From an uncultured Blautia sp. (GTDB lineage: Bacteria; Bacillota; Clostridia; Lachnospirales; Lachnospiraceae), in assembly GCA_900551075.1 (NCBI GenBank), contig URVB01000002.1:62001-126000 (forward strand): DNA of 64,000 bases, read 5' to 3'. Shown piece after piece: positions 44,273 to 53,441 of this stretch. Numbering within the stretch: position 1 is the stretch's first letter; every line of letters begins with the position of its first letter. The notes beneath the pieces were generated by a model. It had not been told where the DNA came from. It was given only the letters and a program-made list of their open reading frames with translations, and made no database searches. A program made the translations under genes and the position numbers.

Positions 44273-46055
44273 GTCTGTCCTCCTGCTTTTTCGGTATTTT
44301 TATCGTTGCTGCCGTGCCTTTTCCCTTCTCACTCCGGAAAATAATTCCGTAATCACTTCCATAATAAAGCTGCAGACGCTGCTGCACATTATAAACACCG
44401 ACACCATTGGACTGGTAATTCACCTTATGCTTCTCAAAAATGTGCTTCTGTGTTTCCTCATCCATTCCAATTCCATTATCAATAATCTCCAGCACCGCAT
44501 TCTCGCCTTCCTCAAAGCCTCTCACAATCAGAAGCCCTTTGCTCTCTTTATATTTCAGGCCATGATAAATGGCATTTTCGATAAGAGGCTGCAAGACCAG
44601 CTTAATGATCTGGATTCCTTTGATAGACGGTTCCACCTCAATCTGAAATTCCATTTTGTCCTTATACCGCATCTTTTGGATGGTAAGATAGCTTCTGGCG
44701 TATTCTATCTCCTGACCGATGGGCACCAATTCATCCTCATTACTGATACTCTGGCGCAGAAGACGTGCCAGTGAAGCAGTCATCAGAACCACTTCCTCAT
44801 TTTTCTTCCCTTCCGCCATCCAGATAATGGAATCCAGCGTATTGTAGAGGAAATGAGGATTGATCTGTGACTGCAGAGCTTTCAGTTCACTCTTGCGCTT
44901 TTCCTCCTGTTCATGTACATTCTGTTCCATCAATTCTTCAATCCTGTGTGTCATGACATTAAAGGATTTCGTCAGACTGCCGATCTCATTTCCGGAAAGA
45001 ACCTCCACATCTGCCGTGTCAAAATCACCTTCCTGTACCTTTTCCATAGAATCACGGAGCTTCTGGATCGGATAGGTAATGGTTGCCGCTATAAAATCCG
45101 AAAAAATCAGTGCGATCACTACCAAAACAATTGCTGTCAGGATATAAATGACCTGCGCCTGTCTGCTGCGGCGCAGAAGTTCACCGGAATTCATGCATCC
45201 CACAACCGTCCAGCCTGTTTTTTCAGACTGCGAAAGCGTATAAATCTTCCCGTTGTTTCCCTCTCCGGCTAATACGGTATCCGAATCCGCATTCAGAATC
45301 ATATCAATATTTTCTGTCTGCAGTTCATTGTAGAGCTGCTGCTGCTGGGGATGGTAGACGATATTTCCATCCGCATCGAGGATGAAAACATATCCCTTTT
45401 CCCCCATACTATTCTGATCGCACAGTTCACTGATCGCACTGTAATTCAAATCAATAAAAAACACGCCTTCATTGCTGCCGCTGCCTGTGAAGTCAAGAAT
45501 TCCCCTGCTCAGGGTAATGACCCAGGGACGTTCTCCCTGCACCACATGCTGTACATGAGAGGAAGAAACTGCTGATTTTCCATAGCTTTCTATTGCATTG
45601 CGGTACCATTCCTGTCCCTCCAAATCCAGATACTGATTGACCCTTTTATTGCCATCATTGATCAGTGCCGGCCCGCCAAGTCTCAAAACGCCCAGATTCC
45701 GAATATCCTCGCGCCCCTTCAGAATTGTTCCGAACTGCTCCTGTACCCGCTTCTTGTATTCTTCTCCATCTCTGTCCTCGAAAAGGTAACGCTGCACATC
45801 CTCACTGCCGGCAACCATCAAGGCGATATTGTCCATATACTCAATATAAGAATCTATATTCTGGTTCATCTGCCGGATAATGGTCTGCGTATACATGACA
45901 GAATTCTCAAAGATCGAAGATCTGGTATATCGGAGGGAAACCAGTGTCACGATCAGGACCGCACTCAGGACCAAAATCGACACGGCCGCAAAGATGGCGC
46001 TCTGAATACTCTTGAAACGTCCCAATATCTGTCCGTTAAATATTTTTTCTTTCAT
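44259..46055 (-). CDS. Sensor histidine kinase, YesM/LytS type
   Basis: 598 aa. TM1 about 20-43, an extracytoplasmic dCACHE-like sensor domain (44-300), TM2 about 301-323, HAMP about 324-375, a His_kinase domain with phosphoacceptor H401 in SQINPHFLYNTLDS, and a HATPase with LIENAIYHG and IDNGIGMDEE. It should phosphorylate the YesN-type regulator encoded immediately upstream (ATGA overlap) in response to ligand, possibly through the tethered binding protein. Confidence 0.93.
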   Translation of the reverse strand: MKEKIFNGQILGRFKSIQSAIFAAVSILVLSAVLIVTLVSLRYTRSSIFENSVMYTQTIIRQMNQNIDSYIEYMDNIALMVAGSEDVQRYLFEDRDGEEYKKRVQEQFGTILKGREDIRNLGVLRLGGPALINDGNKRVNQYLDLEGQEWYRNAIESYGKSAVSSSHVQHVVQGERPWVITLSRGILDFTGSGSNEGVFFIDLNYSAISELCDQNSMGEKGYVFILDADGNIVYHPQQQQLYNELQTENIDMILNADSDTVLAGEGNNGKIYTLSQSEKTGWTVVGCMNSGELLRRSRQAQVIYILTAIVLVVIALIFSDFIAATITYPIQKLRDSMEKVQEGDFDTADVEVLSGNEIGSLTKSFNVMTHRIEELMEQNVHEQEEKRKSELKALQSQINPHFLYNTLDSIIWMAEGKKNEEVVLMTASLARLLRQSISNEDELVPIGQEIEYARSYLTIQKMRYKDKMEFQIEVEPSIKGIQIIKLVLQPLIENAIYHGLKYKESKGLLIVRGFEEGENAVLEIIDNGIGMDEETQKHIFEKHKVNYQSNGVGVYNVQQRLQLYYGSDYGIIFRSEKGKGTAATIKIPKKQEDRHEKL

Positions 46056-47671
46056 TTACGATACTCCCTGGCATACTCAGTGGGAGTTTTTCCGGTCATT
46101 TTTTTGAAAGAGATTCCAAAATAATGAGGATCGGAAAATCCCACCTTTTCTGCTATCTCGTAGTTCTTAAGCGTTGTATTTGCCAAAAGCTCCTTCGCCT
46201 TCTGCATTCTCGTGCGAATGAGTACCTCCATAAAGGTTTCCCCTGTTACTTCCTTAAAAATCGTACTGAAATGACTGGTACTGATACTCAGGTAAGAACA
46301 GATCCCATTCAGGCTGAGTTCCGAATCCATATAATTGTTCTGGATGTAATCCAGAGCCAGCAATGCCTGGCGCTGCCCGCTGGAGCTGTTCATACTGGAC
46401 AATTCCTCAAATACCTGCTCCGCGTATTCCTTCACAAGTCCTATTGCCTGCTGGAAGGTCTTTTGCTCCGTAACGCTCTGAAGGAGACCTTCTCTTTTCT
46501 TCGTCATCTCCTGTTGGTCAGCCAGTACCGTCTCACACGCATTCCCGATGGCACGGACAATTTGCTGAAGATACATGCACGCACGGCTTTTATCGACGAA
46601 CGCCCCCTTAATCTCTTCCTCCATCCTGGCCAGGCAAAGCTCCATGCTTTCTTTTTTTCCGGTTTTCAGAGCATCTGTCAACTGCTCCAGGGTTTCGTAC
46701 AAGGAAATTCCATTTTCAGTTTTGTGCTCCTCCATATCCAAAAGAAGGCATCCTCCGAGCAAATATCTGTACTGAACGGCCTTTTTGGCCATGTCATGGG
46801 ACAGGAGTAAATCTCCCGGTGTTTTCACCCAGCAGCCAATTCCCATAGATACATCAATCCCTAATACTTCCTTGACCTTCTGTTGGATTTCTCTGCAGAT
46901 GCCCCTGATCTTAGCAGCAAAATCCTTAGTCCTGTTTCCCTGAAAAAGAACTGCGACCTGATTATTTCCTTCCTGGTAAGCAATCCCCGCATGTTCACGG
47001 CTGACAATCTCCTCACTGACATTCAAAAGCACAAAAGCCATAAGCGCACTCTCCTGACGCTTTTCCACGTCCACCTGATACATATCGGAAAACAGGTCAA
47101 TATCAAACACTGCCACCCGGTAATTAGATGCCTTCAGTTCGATTCCCAGATTCTTAAGTTGTTCCAGACTCTCATTCACATCCCGGGAACAGGTCACAAG
47201 CGCCTCGATTGCCTTGGAACGAATGATTCCGGCATTTTTGCGGTAGTTTTCGGACGCTTTTGTCAAATTTTCGATTTTCTTCTTTTCCTTCTGTCTCTGG
47301 TCTACCTTTTCTTTCATGTTGTTTATGACATTCGTGAGTTCCATAGCTGTGATCGGCTTCAGCAGATACTCACTGACATTGTACTGAATTGCTTTCTTTG
47401 CATATTCAAATTCTCCAAATCCACTGAAGATCACGATCACAATATCCGGATAATTATCATGAAGAAAATGGCTCAGCTCCATTCCATCCATGTACGGCAT
47501 ACAGATATCTGTCAAAACAATATCCACCGGATGCTGTTTCACAAACTCTGCAGCTTCCTGTCCATTCTGGCAGTCTCCTACCAGTTCGCATCCGATTCCG
47601 TTCCAATCAATATTTTCTTTTATGGCGTCCCGCACCAAAATTTCATCGTCCACAAGCAATATACGGTACAT
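46052..47671 (-). CDS. Response regulator, YesN/AraC type
   Basis: 539 aa. Receiver domain (about 1-125) with acidic residues D8-D9, phosphoacceptor D55 (VLTDICMPYMDG) and K106-region lysine (YLLKPI). A central linker of about 290 residues and a C-terminal AraC domain (about 440-539) with SLNGICSYLSISTSHFSTIFKE and NYEIAEKVGFSDPHYFGISFKK (partly quoted). First gene of the sensor operon; likely activates the transport operon at 43091. ATG 47671. Confidence 0.93.
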   Translation of the reverse strand: MYRILLVDDEILVRDAIKENIDWNGIGCELVGDCQNGQEAAEFVKQHPVDIVLTDICMPYMDGMELSHFLHDNYPDIVIVIFSGFGEFEYAKKAIQYNVSEYLLKPITAMELTNVINNMKEKVDQRQKEKKKIENLTKASENYRKNAGIIRSKAIEALVTCSRDVNESLEQLKNLGIELKASNYRVAVFDIDLFSDMYQVDVEKRQESALMAFVLLNVSEEIVSREHAGIAYQEGNNQVAVLFQGNRTKDFAAKIRGICREIQQKVKEVLGIDVSMGIGCWVKTPGDLLLSHDMAKKAVQYRYLLGGCLLLDMEEHKTENGISLYETLEQLTDALKTGKKESMELCLARMEEEIKGAFVDKSRACMYLQQIVRAIGNACETVLADQQEMTKKREGLLQSVTEQKTFQQAIGLVKEYAEQVFEELSSMNSSSGQRQALLALDYIQNNYMDSELSLNGICSYLSISTSHFSTIFKEVTGETFMEVLIRTRMQKAKELLANTTLKNYEIAEKVGFSDPHYFGISFKKMTGKTPTEYAREYRK

Positions 47672-47767
47672 ACAATTCTGAAGCTCCCTCTGGTTTTGTT
47701 TGTCATTTATCGTTCATACGAATCTATTTATAGATATGTTATCATGTTTTCATGACTTTTACAATAA

Positions 47768-47797
47768 GCGGCTCCCCGTGTTTCCACAGGAAGCCGC
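47768..47797 (-). terminator. Possible terminator after the aldo-keto reductase gene
   Basis: 13-pair hairpin with two mismatches (GCGGCT...AGCCGC) 20 bases past the stop at 47818. The following minus-strand bases (TTATTGTAAAAG) are only partly T-rich, so termination may be weak. Confidence 0.45.
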
Positions 47798-47817
47798 CTA
47801 TACATTCCACCTATCAT

Positions 47818-48828
47818 TTATTTTACGATTACACCATCCTCATCCCAAAGATCATGCCAGTCATTCGCGCCTTCCCAAAGGAATACATGTCCTTTGATCA
47901 GACGGTTATTCTTATCCAGGGATTTGATAACCTCCATCTCCTCTTCCGTCAATGGATCCTCTGTTACGCACTGCAGGTTTTTTATATAATTTTTTTCTTT
48001 TAAAGAGAACGGAATCGGAGTCTGTCCTCTCTGGACAGCCCATTTAATGCAGACCACTGCCGGATGTACGCCGTGTGCCTCTGCAATTTTCTTCAATTCC
48101 GGAAGCTCGATATCCGCCACATCCTCCGGCATTTTGTCTCTTTCGGGACGCTCCGGAGAACCGATCGGGCAAAAACCCACTACCTCGATCTTGTGGGCAC
48201 GGCAGTACGCAAACAGCTCGGGCTGCTGGAAACAGGGATGCAGCTCCATCTCGATCGCAGCCGGCTGAATTCTGCAGAGAGGCAGCACTGCATCCAGCTT
48301 GGGGATCGTCATATTAGACATGCCGATATGCTTCACAAGTCCCATATCCACCAGCCGTTCCATCTGTCTCCAGGTCTTCATAAAACGCTCTGCAGTAAAT
48401 GGCCTGGAATCAGGATTGCGGGCATCCACATCGCAATGAGGTGCATGGTAGTTGGGGAACGGCCAGTGTACATAATACATATCCAGATAATCCAGCTTCA
48501 AATCCTTCAAGGTCCTGGCGCAGGCAATCAGAACATCTCCGTCCCCATGCATATCGTTCCAAACCTTAGATGCAATAAAAAGCTCTTCCCGCTTTACGAT
48601 TCCCTCATGGAATGCCACTTCAAATACCTTTCCGATTTGATCTTCATTTCCATAGCATGCCGCACAGTCAAAGGAACGATAGCCTGCACGGATGGCTCCC
48701 GCAACAGAAGCAGATACTGCTTCCGGATCGGCATGGTCACTCCCAAAAGTTCCCATACCTACTGCCGGCATTTTCGCACCGGTATACAACGTTCTCTGCG
48801 GAACTGCAGAGGGTTCAATAAATGTCAT
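47818..48828 (-). CDS. Aldo-keto reductase
   Basis: 336 aa (beta/alpha)8 NAD(P)H-dependent oxidoreductase. Catalytic tetrad residues are visible: D54-region (SFDCAACYGNE with Asp and Tyr), K in FIASKVW and H in YVHWPFP. The late HTH-like region TPIPFSLKEKN replaces the common P-x-S-x(K/R) cofactor motif in recognisable form. Last gene of the GatY-LacI-kinase-GatD-PfkB operon, 55 bases after pfkB. It probably interconverts a hexose or other aldehyde with its alcohol in the same pathway; substrate unknown. Confidence 0.87.
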   Translation of the reverse strand: MTFIEPSAVPQRTLYTGAKMPAVGMGTFGSDHADPEAVSASVAGAIRAGYRSFDCAACYGNEDQIGKVFEVAFHEGIVKREELFIASKVWNDMHGDGDVLIACARTLKDLKLDYLDMYYVHWPFPNYHAPHCDVDARNPDSRPFTAERFMKTWRQMERLVDMGLVKHIGMSNMTIPKLDAVLPLCRIQPAAIEMELHPCFQQPELFAYCRAHKIEVVGFCPIGSPERPERDKMPEDVADIELPELKKIAEAHGVHPAVVCIKWAVQRGQTPIPFSLKEKNYIKNLQCVTEDPLTEEEMEVIKSLDKNNRLIKGHVFLWEGANDWHDLWDEDGVIVK

Positions 48829-48883
48829 GTCATTTCCTCCTTATCTTTGCGGAGCGCACATCACCCCAAATTTTTCTCTGTTG

Positions 48884-49816
48884 TTACCTGATCTTTCGTA
48901 TCCGCACCTTCGGCAGAATCATTTCCATATCCTCTTTTACAAAAAATCCGGTTTCCATTCTCATAGCGTTCGCCGCAGAAACGGCACTGGCCAAACGGAT
49001 AGTATCTGTCATGGGAAGCCCTCTCGATATCCCCACTGCAAATCCTGCGATCATGGAATCTCCGCATCCCACGGTGTTGACCGCGTCAATTTTCGGCACC
49101 CTTACCTCATAAGCACCCTCACCGCAGGAAACCAGCGAACCCTCTCCTCCCAAAGAGATCACCACAATTTCAACCCCGTCATCATGGAGATCCCGGGCGG
49201 CTCTGATCAGGCTCTCCCGGCTATTCATGGGACGTCCGGTCAAAGCACGGATTTCATCCATATTCGGCTTGATCATCGTCGGTCTTTCCAAAAGACAATC
49301 CTCCAGAAGCTTTCCACTGGTATCCAGGATCACCGGTTTGTCTGCTTCCCTTGCAGCACGGATCATCCGACGGTATAAGTCTGAGTCAGCTCCTTTCGGA
49401 GCGCTTCCGGATATTGTCACAACCCTGCAGTGGGGAAGCAGTCCGGTAAATTTGTCCACCAGGCGGTCACAGTCCGCCTTTGTCACGGAAAAACCCGGTT
49501 CCAGAAATTCCGTTTGTTTCTTTTCTACCTCATCCCAAATGTTGATACAGGTACGGCTCTCTCCCCCGCACCACACAAAGTCGCTCTTAATTCCTCTGGC
49601 CTCCACACGTTCGGAAATAAATTTTCCTGCATGACCTCCCAAAAATCCCGTTGCCGTCATGCATTCTCCGGCAATGGATGCCACTCTCGCCACATTGATG
49701 CCCTTGCCGCCGGCGTTCGCAGAGCAGGACTTTACACGGTTTACATTTCCTACGCCAAAGCGCTCCACCACATAACGCTTATCAATGGCCGCGTTGGCTG
49801 TTACTGTCAGTATCAT
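48884..49816 (-). CDS. PfkB-family sugar-phosphate kinase (tagatose-6-P / fructose-1-P kinase type)
   Basis: 310 aa. Family signatures are AGGKGINVAR (substrate Gly-Gly loop) and the ATP/catalytic motif NTVGCGDSMIAGF with catalytic D253. The usual G-A-G-D is G-C-G-D here. FruK/LacC-type enzymes phosphorylate fructose-1-phosphate or tagatose-6-phosphate to bisphosphates. With a GatD-like dehydrogenase and a GatY-like aldolase in the operon, tagatose-6-phosphate is the favoured substrate. ATG 49816 with AAGGAAA upstream, 5 bases after the GatD stop. Confidence 0.87.
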   Translation of the reverse strand: MILTVTANAAIDKRYVVERFGVGNVNRVKSCSANAGGKGINVARVASIAGECMTATGFLGGHAGKFISERVEARGIKSDFVWCGGESRTCINIWDEVEKKQTEFLEPGFSVTKADCDRLVDKFTGLLPHCRVVTISGSAPKGADSDLYRRMIRAAREADKPVILDTSGKLLEDCLLERPTMIKPNMDEIRALTGRPMNSRESLIRAARDLHDDGVEIVVISLGGEGSLVSCGEGAYEVRVPKIDAVNTVGCGDSMIAGFAVGISRGLPMTDTIRLASAVSAANAMRMETGFFVKEDMEMILPKVRIRKIR

Positions 49817-49821
49817 TTTCC

Positions 49822-50871
49822 TTAATCCTCGTTCATCAGCAAAATCTTTCCCTTTACAAGTCCAGGTGTTTTATAAAGCTGGAATGCTTCCTGAGCCTGG
49901 CTCATAGGCATTTTTCTGTAAATGAAACCCGGGTCAAATTTCAACTGCCCGGTCGCAAAATAATGTGCTGTCAACTCCCACTCTTTTCCGGGAAACGGAG
50001 AACTATAGGACATCCAGGAGCCCGTCAGCTTGAACTCCTTGCGGTTCATATTTTCCCATTGCTTCGGCGTAAAGCTCAGATCTGCATGGGGTGTGCCAAT
50101 GAAACACACATGTGCTTTATTTCCTGCAAGTTCAAATGCCATATGCATCGTAGGCACCTGTCCGGCCGTTTCATAGACAAACCCGTAGCCTTTTCCTCCT
50201 GTTATGGCCATGGCCGCTTCCATATAATCCTCTTTTGTCGTATTGATTACCTCATCGGCGCCCAGTCTCCTGGCCAGCTCAAGCCGTTCCTCACTGATAT
50301 CAAAAACAACGGTTTTCCTGGAACCGAAGATTTTTGCCCACTGCATTGTAAACATCCCGATCGTTCCTCCGCCTAAGACTGCCACATGCTGGCCACCCTG
50401 ATAATCGTTCTTAAGAAGGCCGTGCAGTGCTACGGTAGAGGGCTCGAACATCGCGCCCTGCTCATATGAAATCGAGGGATTAAATGGCACTGCATTCTGT
50501 TCCGGCAGAATTACGTAATCCGCATTGCTGCCCTGCTGCCTGGAACCAATAAAGCTGTAATGCTTACACAGAGCAAAATTCCCATTCTGGCAGTCATCAC
50601 ATTTCATACAGGGGAGAAGAGGTGCCCCTGTTACCCGATCACCGACTTTGATTCTGGTAACACCTTCCCCAATTTCCACTACATCGCCGGAAAATTCATG
50701 GCCTAATACGATTGGATAAAAGTGTACACCATTATGTAAAACACGCGGAATATCAGAACCGCAGATGCCGGAAGCCCTGACTTTTACCTTGATATAGCCT
50801 GGCCTTACCTGCGGTTCTTCTACGTCCTGGTAACGAACATCCTCGTTTGCTACTACAACTGCTGCCTTCAT
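49822..50871 (-). CDS. Zinc-dependent polyol(-phosphate) dehydrogenase, GatD-like
   Basis: 349 aa medium-chain dehydrogenase. Catalytic zinc ligands C37 and H58/E59 (GICGSD, GHEF), structural zinc cysteines C88, C91, C94, C102, and NAD-binding GGGTIG. GSWMSYSSPFPGKEWE and FIGSRQQGSNADY closely match galactitol-1-phosphate 5-dehydrogenase of E. coli, which makes tagatose-6-phosphate. Lies between the FGGY kinase and the PfkB kinase, fitting kinase to dehydrogenase to kinase to aldolase. A sorbitol-type dehydrogenase on a free polyol is the alternative. Confidence 0.86.
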   Translation of the reverse strand: MKAAVVVANEDVRYQDVEEPQVRPGYIKVKVRASGICGSDIPRVLHNGVHFYPIVLGHEFSGDVVEIGEGVTRIKVGDRVTGAPLLPCMKCDDCQNGNFALCKHYSFIGSRQQGSNADYVILPEQNAVPFNPSISYEQGAMFEPSTVALHGLLKNDYQGGQHVAVLGGGTIGMFTMQWAKIFGSRKTVVFDISEERLELARRLGADEVINTTKEDYMEAAMAITGGKGYGFVYETAGQVPTMHMAFELAGNKAHVCFIGTPHADLSFTPKQWENMNRKEFKLTGSWMSYSSPFPGKEWELTAHYFATGQLKFDPGFIYRKMPMSQAQEAFQLYKTPGLVKGKILLMNED

Positions 50872-50911
50872 AAATCATCCTCCTTATTTGGAAAAATAAA
50901 TCGCCGGGCGG

Positions 50912-52423
50912 TTACCTGCGCATAAGTTTTTTTAATGAATCGTATAGATTCCTGTAGGTGCCATAAGCCTGGTCGTAGACCTCCCTGTTTTTCGGATTCG
51001 GCTCATGAATGCGGGTCTCTTTGACGGTCAGAGCAACGGCCTCTTCATAGTCTTTGTAAAAGCCCACGCCTACCCCGGCAAGAATTGCTGCACCTAAGGT
51101 CGTTGCCGTATCTGAAGAAGGTACGATAATCTTCTTTCCGGTGATATCGGACTTGATCTGTGTCCAGAGAAGGGAGTTTGCAGAGCCTCCCATAGCCCGC
51201 AGCACCTCCACCTTCGCTCCTGCTTCTTCTGCTGTTTCCAGATTGTGACGCAGAGAAAGAGCAACCCCTTCCATGCAGGCACGAACCATATGACCTCTGG
51301 TCTTAGAAAAATCCAACCCATAGAATACGCCTTTGGCATCCGGATTCCAAATCGGTGAACGCTCTCCTGCCATATAAGGAAGAAAAACAACGCCGCCGCT
51401 GCCCGGTTCTACGTTCTCCGCTATAAGATTTAGCTGGTCGAGGGAAGAAATACCGGTTGATTCCTGCATTTGCCGTTCATAATCTGCAAATTCCCGTTCA
51501 ACCCATCGCATAACTCCTCCGCCGCCGGTCGTCCCGCCCTGCAGCAGCCATTGATTCGGCACCACATGATAACCAAGGATCAAACGCGGATCTGCTTTAT
51601 ACGTATCCATACAGATACTCATGCCGCCCGCCTGTCCGCCCTGTTCCTGTGTCTCTCCGGGATGAATGACTCCGGCTCCCAGTGTTCCGCAGGCTGCGTC
51701 CAAGCCGCCTGCTACCACCGGAGTTCCCGCAAAAAGGCCGCATTTCTCTGCTGCCGCCTTGGACACAGTGCCTACAATATGATCACAGGGAACAATTTCC
51801 GGCAGGAATTCTATTGGAATATCAAGCTTTGCACACATCTCTCTATTCCAGGTACCCGTTTGCATATCAAAGCAATGCAGCCCATAGCCCTGGGAAATAT
51901 CCTGCGTAACAGCTCCTGTCAGACGAAATGCAATAAAGCTGTTGGATTGCAGGACCTTACAGATACGTTTGTAAACATCAGGCAGATTTTCTTTGTACCA
52001 AAGAATTTTGGCTGTTGTATAGGAAGGCTGTAAGGAATTCCCCGCTACACGGAAAATAACATCCTCACCGATTTCATTATTCAGACGTTCACAAATACCC
52101 TGTGCTCTGGTATCCATCCAGATAGGCGTATTGGTCAATACTTTTCCGTTTTCATCTATGGCAATCGCTGACCAGCTCTGTCCATCGATGCCTATGCCGG
52201 CAATTTTCTCCGGAGAAAGCCCGCCTTTTTGAAGCACTTCCCGGGTCGCTCCGCACACGGCTTCCCACCAGTCCTCCGGATCCTGTTCTGCCCATCCAGC
52301 CTTCGGATAGTATACCGGATAATCCCCGCTTGCCGAAGACACGACCTGTCCCTGCCGATCGAATACCGCAACCTTGCAGGCACTCGTTCCAATATCAATT
52401 CCCAGTAAATATGGTTTGCTCAT
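50912..52423 (-). CDS. FGGY-family kinase (XylB-like) of the GatD operon
   Basis: 503 aa from ATG 52423 (GGAGG 5 bases upstream); an in-frame ATG at 52435 lies in that ribosome site. LLGIDIGTSACKVAVFD (phosphate loop), IDGQSWSAIAID, WMDTRAQ, GLDAACGTLGAG with the catalytic Asp, FLPYMAGERSPIWNP and GGSANSLLWTQIKSDI. XylB-like. In this operon it would replace PTS phosphorylation of a hexitol, or phosphorylate the ketose. It overlaps the end of lacI by 4 bases. Confidence 0.85.
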   Translation of the reverse strand: MSKPYLLGIDIGTSACKVAVFDRQGQVVSSASGDYPVYYPKAGWAEQDPEDWWEAVCGATREVLQKGGLSPEKIAGIGIDGQSWSAIAIDENGKVLTNTPIWMDTRAQGICERLNNEIGEDVIFRVAGNSLQPSYTTAKILWYKENLPDVYKRICKVLQSNSFIAFRLTGAVTQDISQGYGLHCFDMQTGTWNREMCAKLDIPIEFLPEIVPCDHIVGTVSKAAAEKCGLFAGTPVVAGGLDAACGTLGAGVIHPGETQEQGGQAGGMSICMDTYKADPRLILGYHVVPNQWLLQGGTTGGGGVMRWVEREFADYERQMQESTGISSLDQLNLIAENVEPGSGGVVFLPYMAGERSPIWNPDAKGVFYGLDFSKTRGHMVRACMEGVALSLRHNLETAEEAGAKVEVLRAMGGSANSLLWTQIKSDITGKKIIVPSSDTATTLGAAILAGVGVGFYKDYEEAVALTVKETRIHEPNPKNREVYDQAYGTYRNLYDSLKKLMRR

Positions 52424-53409
52424 GTAATCCTCCATATTGATTTTCCCATAATCATTTCTGTCTGCAGCTTTTCTGTGATTTTCCCGGCCTTCTCTCCGCC
52501 TAAGCGCCTGAGCATGATCTTAGCCACCCTCCGGGCAATCTCCTGCGTCGGCTGGGAAACGATCGTCAGCTTCGGGCTGCATGCCCTGGCAAACTGCAGA
52601 TTATCAAATCCAATCATGGACATCTGCTCCGGGATACAAATATTCAGCTCATTTGTCCCAATCACCGCTCCCATAGTCATTTCATAATTTGTCACAAACA
52701 CCGCAGTCATATCCGCATTCCGGCGTACCAGTTCTTCCAGTCCCCGTACCCCGCCCTGAATCGTGTAATCCCCATGACAGATCAAAGATTCCCGGACCCG
52801 GACTCCGGCTGCCTCATGTGCCGCACAATATCCTGCCAAGCGTTCCTGTGCAGTAAATACATCTCTCGGACCTCCGATAATTCCGATTTGCCGATGCCCG
52901 TTTTCCAAAAGAATACCTACGGCATTCTGAGCCGCTTTTCGGTTATCCACCAAAACACTGTCGCATTCCAGCCCCTGAATACGTCTGTCAATCAGTACCA
53001 TGGGCTTTCCGGTTTTCAAAAATGCCTTTAAATGATTACCCGTTATATCAACCGGCATATTAATGATTCCATCCACACGCTTACGTGTCAAAAATTCTAC
53101 AGCGTCTTTTTCCAGATTCTTATCGGTTCTGCAATCACAGATAATGGTCGCATATCCGTGATTCCGTAAAATATCTTCCATTCCCGTGATAATTTCCGAG
53201 CAAAAAATATTATTCAGTTCGGGAATTATCACTCCTATGGTTTTGGTTGCGTTGGTTTTTAATCCGCGGGCCACCTCGTTGACCTCATAGTGAAGCTCTT
53301 CAATCGCTTCCTCTATCTTTCTCCGGTTCTTATCCCTCACATTTCCCCCGTTAAAATAGGAAGAAATGGTTGCCAGTCCAAGGCCCGTACGTTTCGCAAT
53401 ATCCTTCAT
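52420..53409 (-). CDS. LacI-family repressor
   Basis: 329 aa from ATG 53409. The helix-turn-helix begins at once (MKDIAKRTGLGLATISSYFNGG), as in LacI proteins, with hinge helix VNEVARGLKTN and a periplasmic-binding-like ligand domain. The ATG has no ribosome site at normal distance: the near-perfect GGAGGTGA lies 20 bases upstream, inside the frame. An N-terminal extension from a rare start codon about 8 bases after that site is possible. It sits in the operon it probably represses, between the aldolase and the kinase. Confidence 0.88.
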   Translation of the reverse strand: MKDIAKRTGLGLATISSYFNGGNVRDKNRRKIEEAIEELHYEVNEVARGLKTNATKTIGVIIPELNNIFCSEIITGMEDILRNHGYATIICDCRTDKNLEKDAVEFLTRKRVDGIINMPVDITGNHLKAFLKTGKPMVLIDRRIQGLECDSVLVDNRKAAQNAVGILLENGHRQIGIIGGPRDVFTAQERLAGYCAAHEAAGVRVRESLICHGDYTIQGGVRGLEELVRRNADMTAVFVTNYEMTMGAVIGTNELNICIPEQMSMIGFDNLQFARACSPKLTIVSQPTQEIARRVAKIMLRRLGGEKAGKITEKLQTEMIMGKSIWRIT

Positions 53410-53441
53410 CGTTGCAGCTATTGGAATCACCTCCGGTCTGT

